Shown one piece after another: positions 4,811 to 6,061 of a stretch of 6,061 bases of DNA (the stretch's first letter is position 1; each line of letters starts with the position of its first letter). Under the pieces are notes generated by a model that was not told the DNA's origin, ran no database searches, and worked only from the letters and a program-made list of their open reading frames with translations. The translations under genes were made by a program, and so were the position numbers. Origin of the DNA: JBBRZF01 sp038236965 (lineage in GTDB: Bacteria > Acidobacteriota > Terriglobia > Terriglobales > Acidobacteriaceae); NCBI GenBank assembly GCA_038236965.1, contig JBBRZF010000199.1, forward strand, positions 1-6,061. The letters run 5' to 3'.

Positions 4811-6061
4811 TTAGGCCAAGGCGTTCTTAATAACCTCACCATCGACATCGGTTAACCGGAATCGACGGCCCTGGACCGTATATACCAGCTGCTTATGATC
4901 AATCCCCAGGCATTGAAGCAACGTCGCCTGTAAATCGTGAATGTGTACTGGATCTTTAACAATATTATACGAGAACGCGTCGGTCTCACCGATGACTGTC
5001 CCACGTTTTGTGCCTCCACCGGCCAGCCACATGCTAAAACAGCGTTAATGATGGTCCCGACCATAATCTGTATCTGTCATGTTGCCTTGGCAATACACGG
5101 TTCGCCCAAACTCTCCTCCCCAAATTACAAGCGTCTCATCCAGCAGTCCACGTCGTTTTAAATCTGTAATTAACGCAGCTGTAGGTTGATCCGTACCTTT
5201 ACACTGTAGTGTGAGATCACGCTGTAGACTACTATGTTGGTCCCACCCGCGGTGATACAGTTGAATAAAACGGACATCGCGCTCGGCCAGACGACGTGCC
5301 AATAGGCAATTTGCCGCATAGCTACCTGGCGTGCGCGATTCAGGCCCGTACAGGTCAAACGTACGTTGGCTTTCCTTTGACATATCCAGCAACTCGGGTA
5401 CCGCTGTTTGCATGCGAAACGCCATTTCGTATTGCTTAATTCTCGACTTGATTTCCGGGTCGTGATATTCTGCGGCGTGTAGCTGGTCAAGTTTACTTAT
5501 GCTATTGAGCATGTGACGACGCGTATTGGTGAGCAGACCTGGAGGATTCGATAGGTAAGAAACCGGCTCAGAAGCCCCCCGGAATCGCACCCCTTGGTAT
5601 ACGGATGGCATAAAGCCACTTCCCCAACATCGCGACGAAAGAGGCTGAGCATTGTTCAACGAGTGAGCTTGTGAGATCAGCACAACAAACGCTGGTAAGT
5701 TACGAGCTACACTGCCGAGTCCATAGCTAAGCCATGCGCCCATACTAGGCCGGCCGTGCTGGACTGAGCCAGTCTGAATTAAGCTGAGTGCCGGATCGTG
5801 ATTAATTGCATCCGTGTTCATCGTCTTGATAAGGGTTACGTCATCTATAATACGACGTGTATATGGGAGCTGATCACTTAACCAAATCCCGGCTTGCCCA
5901 TGCTGGTGGAAGTCGAACGTAGATGGCATAATGCGAAGAACATCCTGCCCCGCTGTCATTCCTGTAAGTCGCTGCCCCTGCCGAACGGAGTCTGGTAACG
6001 CATCGCCGCGTAAATGTTGCAACTGTGGTTTGTAGTCAAACAGGTCAATTTGCGATGGGCC
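4811..6061 (-). pseudogene. DUF1501 protein, 5' end beyond window, in-frame TAA near the C-terminus
   Basis: The frame is open from the window edge (SQIDLFDYKPQL) to TAA at 4811-4813: 415 residues of a family usually about 450-490 long, so only the N-terminus is missing. DUF1501 proteins belong to the alkaline phosphatase/sulfatase-like superfamily, are usually exported by the Tat route, and often pair with a DUF1553/DUF1549 protein; their substrates are not established. In order from the N-terminus are visible: FHQHGQAGIWLSDQLPYT, NHDPA, GRPSMGAWLSYGLGS, LYHRGWDQHS, a helix with TDQPTAALITDLKRRGLLDE, VIWGGEFGRT, YGRDHH, RCFSMWLAGGGTKRG, DPVHIHDLQATLLQCLGIDH and QGRRFRLTDVDG. A TAA at 5045-5047 lies between YGRDHH and RCFSMW with no frame change, where family members usually have Pro, Asn or Gln. 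A CAA (Gln) to TAA change would be a single substitution. Without readthrough the product lacks the last 77 residues. Confidence 0.85.

Noticed and set aside
4643..4855. Plus-strand frame of 70 codons at the end of the membrane partner
   Set aside because: It overlaps two better-supported genes on opposite strands and has no signal of its own.
4522..5047. Alternative genetic code (TGA or TAA as sense codons), or selenocysteine
   Set aside because: TGG is used for Trp, and TGA, TAA and TAG all end genes at expected places; the position fits Trp rather than Sec, and no conserved stem-loop was seen after the TGA. Mutation or error is simpler.
1..6061. tRNA, rRNA or CRISPR array
   Set aside because: No cloverleaf, ribosomal core sequence or regularly spaced repeat was seen on reading both strands.

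Overview
This is a mosaic stretch of accessory DNA from an unidentified, probably Gram-negative environmental bacterium. The evidence is a Tn3-family transposase with a DUF4158-type N-terminus, a ParA/ribbon-helix-helix partition module, DUF488 / uracil-DNA glycosylase / DUF2945 genes of the kind common in Proteobacteria, the tail of a nitric-oxide-reductase-type haem-copper oxidase, and a DUF1501 protein of the kind abundant in Planctomycetota, Verrucomicrobiota, Acidobacteriota and some Nitrospirota. The sequence does not fix the taxon. Most recognisable genes are truncated or carry stops or frameshifts, so this is either a decaying genomic island or plasmid remnant, or an assembly with residual errors.

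Layout. (1) 1-396 (-): start of a Tn3-family transposase, reading out of the window, with a candidate transposon end at about 359-396. (2) 397-1026 (+): the C-terminal half of a ParA ATPase, cut by that transposon end, then an operator-like cluster of CCGAGTA sites overlapping a perfect TATAAT, then an intact small ribbon-helix-helix partner gene that looks leaderless. (3) 1061-2073: an intact DUF488 gene (+), a uracil-DNA glycosylase remnant with several frameshifts (+), and a DUF2945 gene (-) whose last codons are read from the antisense of the glycosylase remnant. (4) 2324-3443 (-): the C-terminal third or less of a quinol-type nitric oxide reductase, translationally coupled (ATGA) to a small membrane-anchored Cys protein with a transposase-like segment; the latter seems frameshifted near its end. 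(5) 3480-3734: an intergenic region with small hairpins and a strong ribosome binding site. (6) 3735-4773 (+): a two-gene unit encoding a secreted 10-cysteine mini-protein and a single-pass membrane protein with an in-frame TGA where a Trp would fit. (7) 4811-6061 (-): a DUF1501 protein, open at the window edge, with an in-frame TAA inside its conserved GRDHH region.

How the parts work together. The ParA remnant and its partner were a partition operon, now broken in its ATPase. The reductase tail and its coupled neighbour were part of a respiratory NO-reduction locus. The Cys-rich protein and its membrane partner are the most novel unit: no family was recognised for the first, and the spacing implies co-expression. 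Recurrent in-frame stops and frame jumps in at least six loci are the main global signal. They point to pseudogenisation or sequence error more than to a recoded genetic code, because TGG is used for Trp and TGA/TAA/TAG all end genes normally here.
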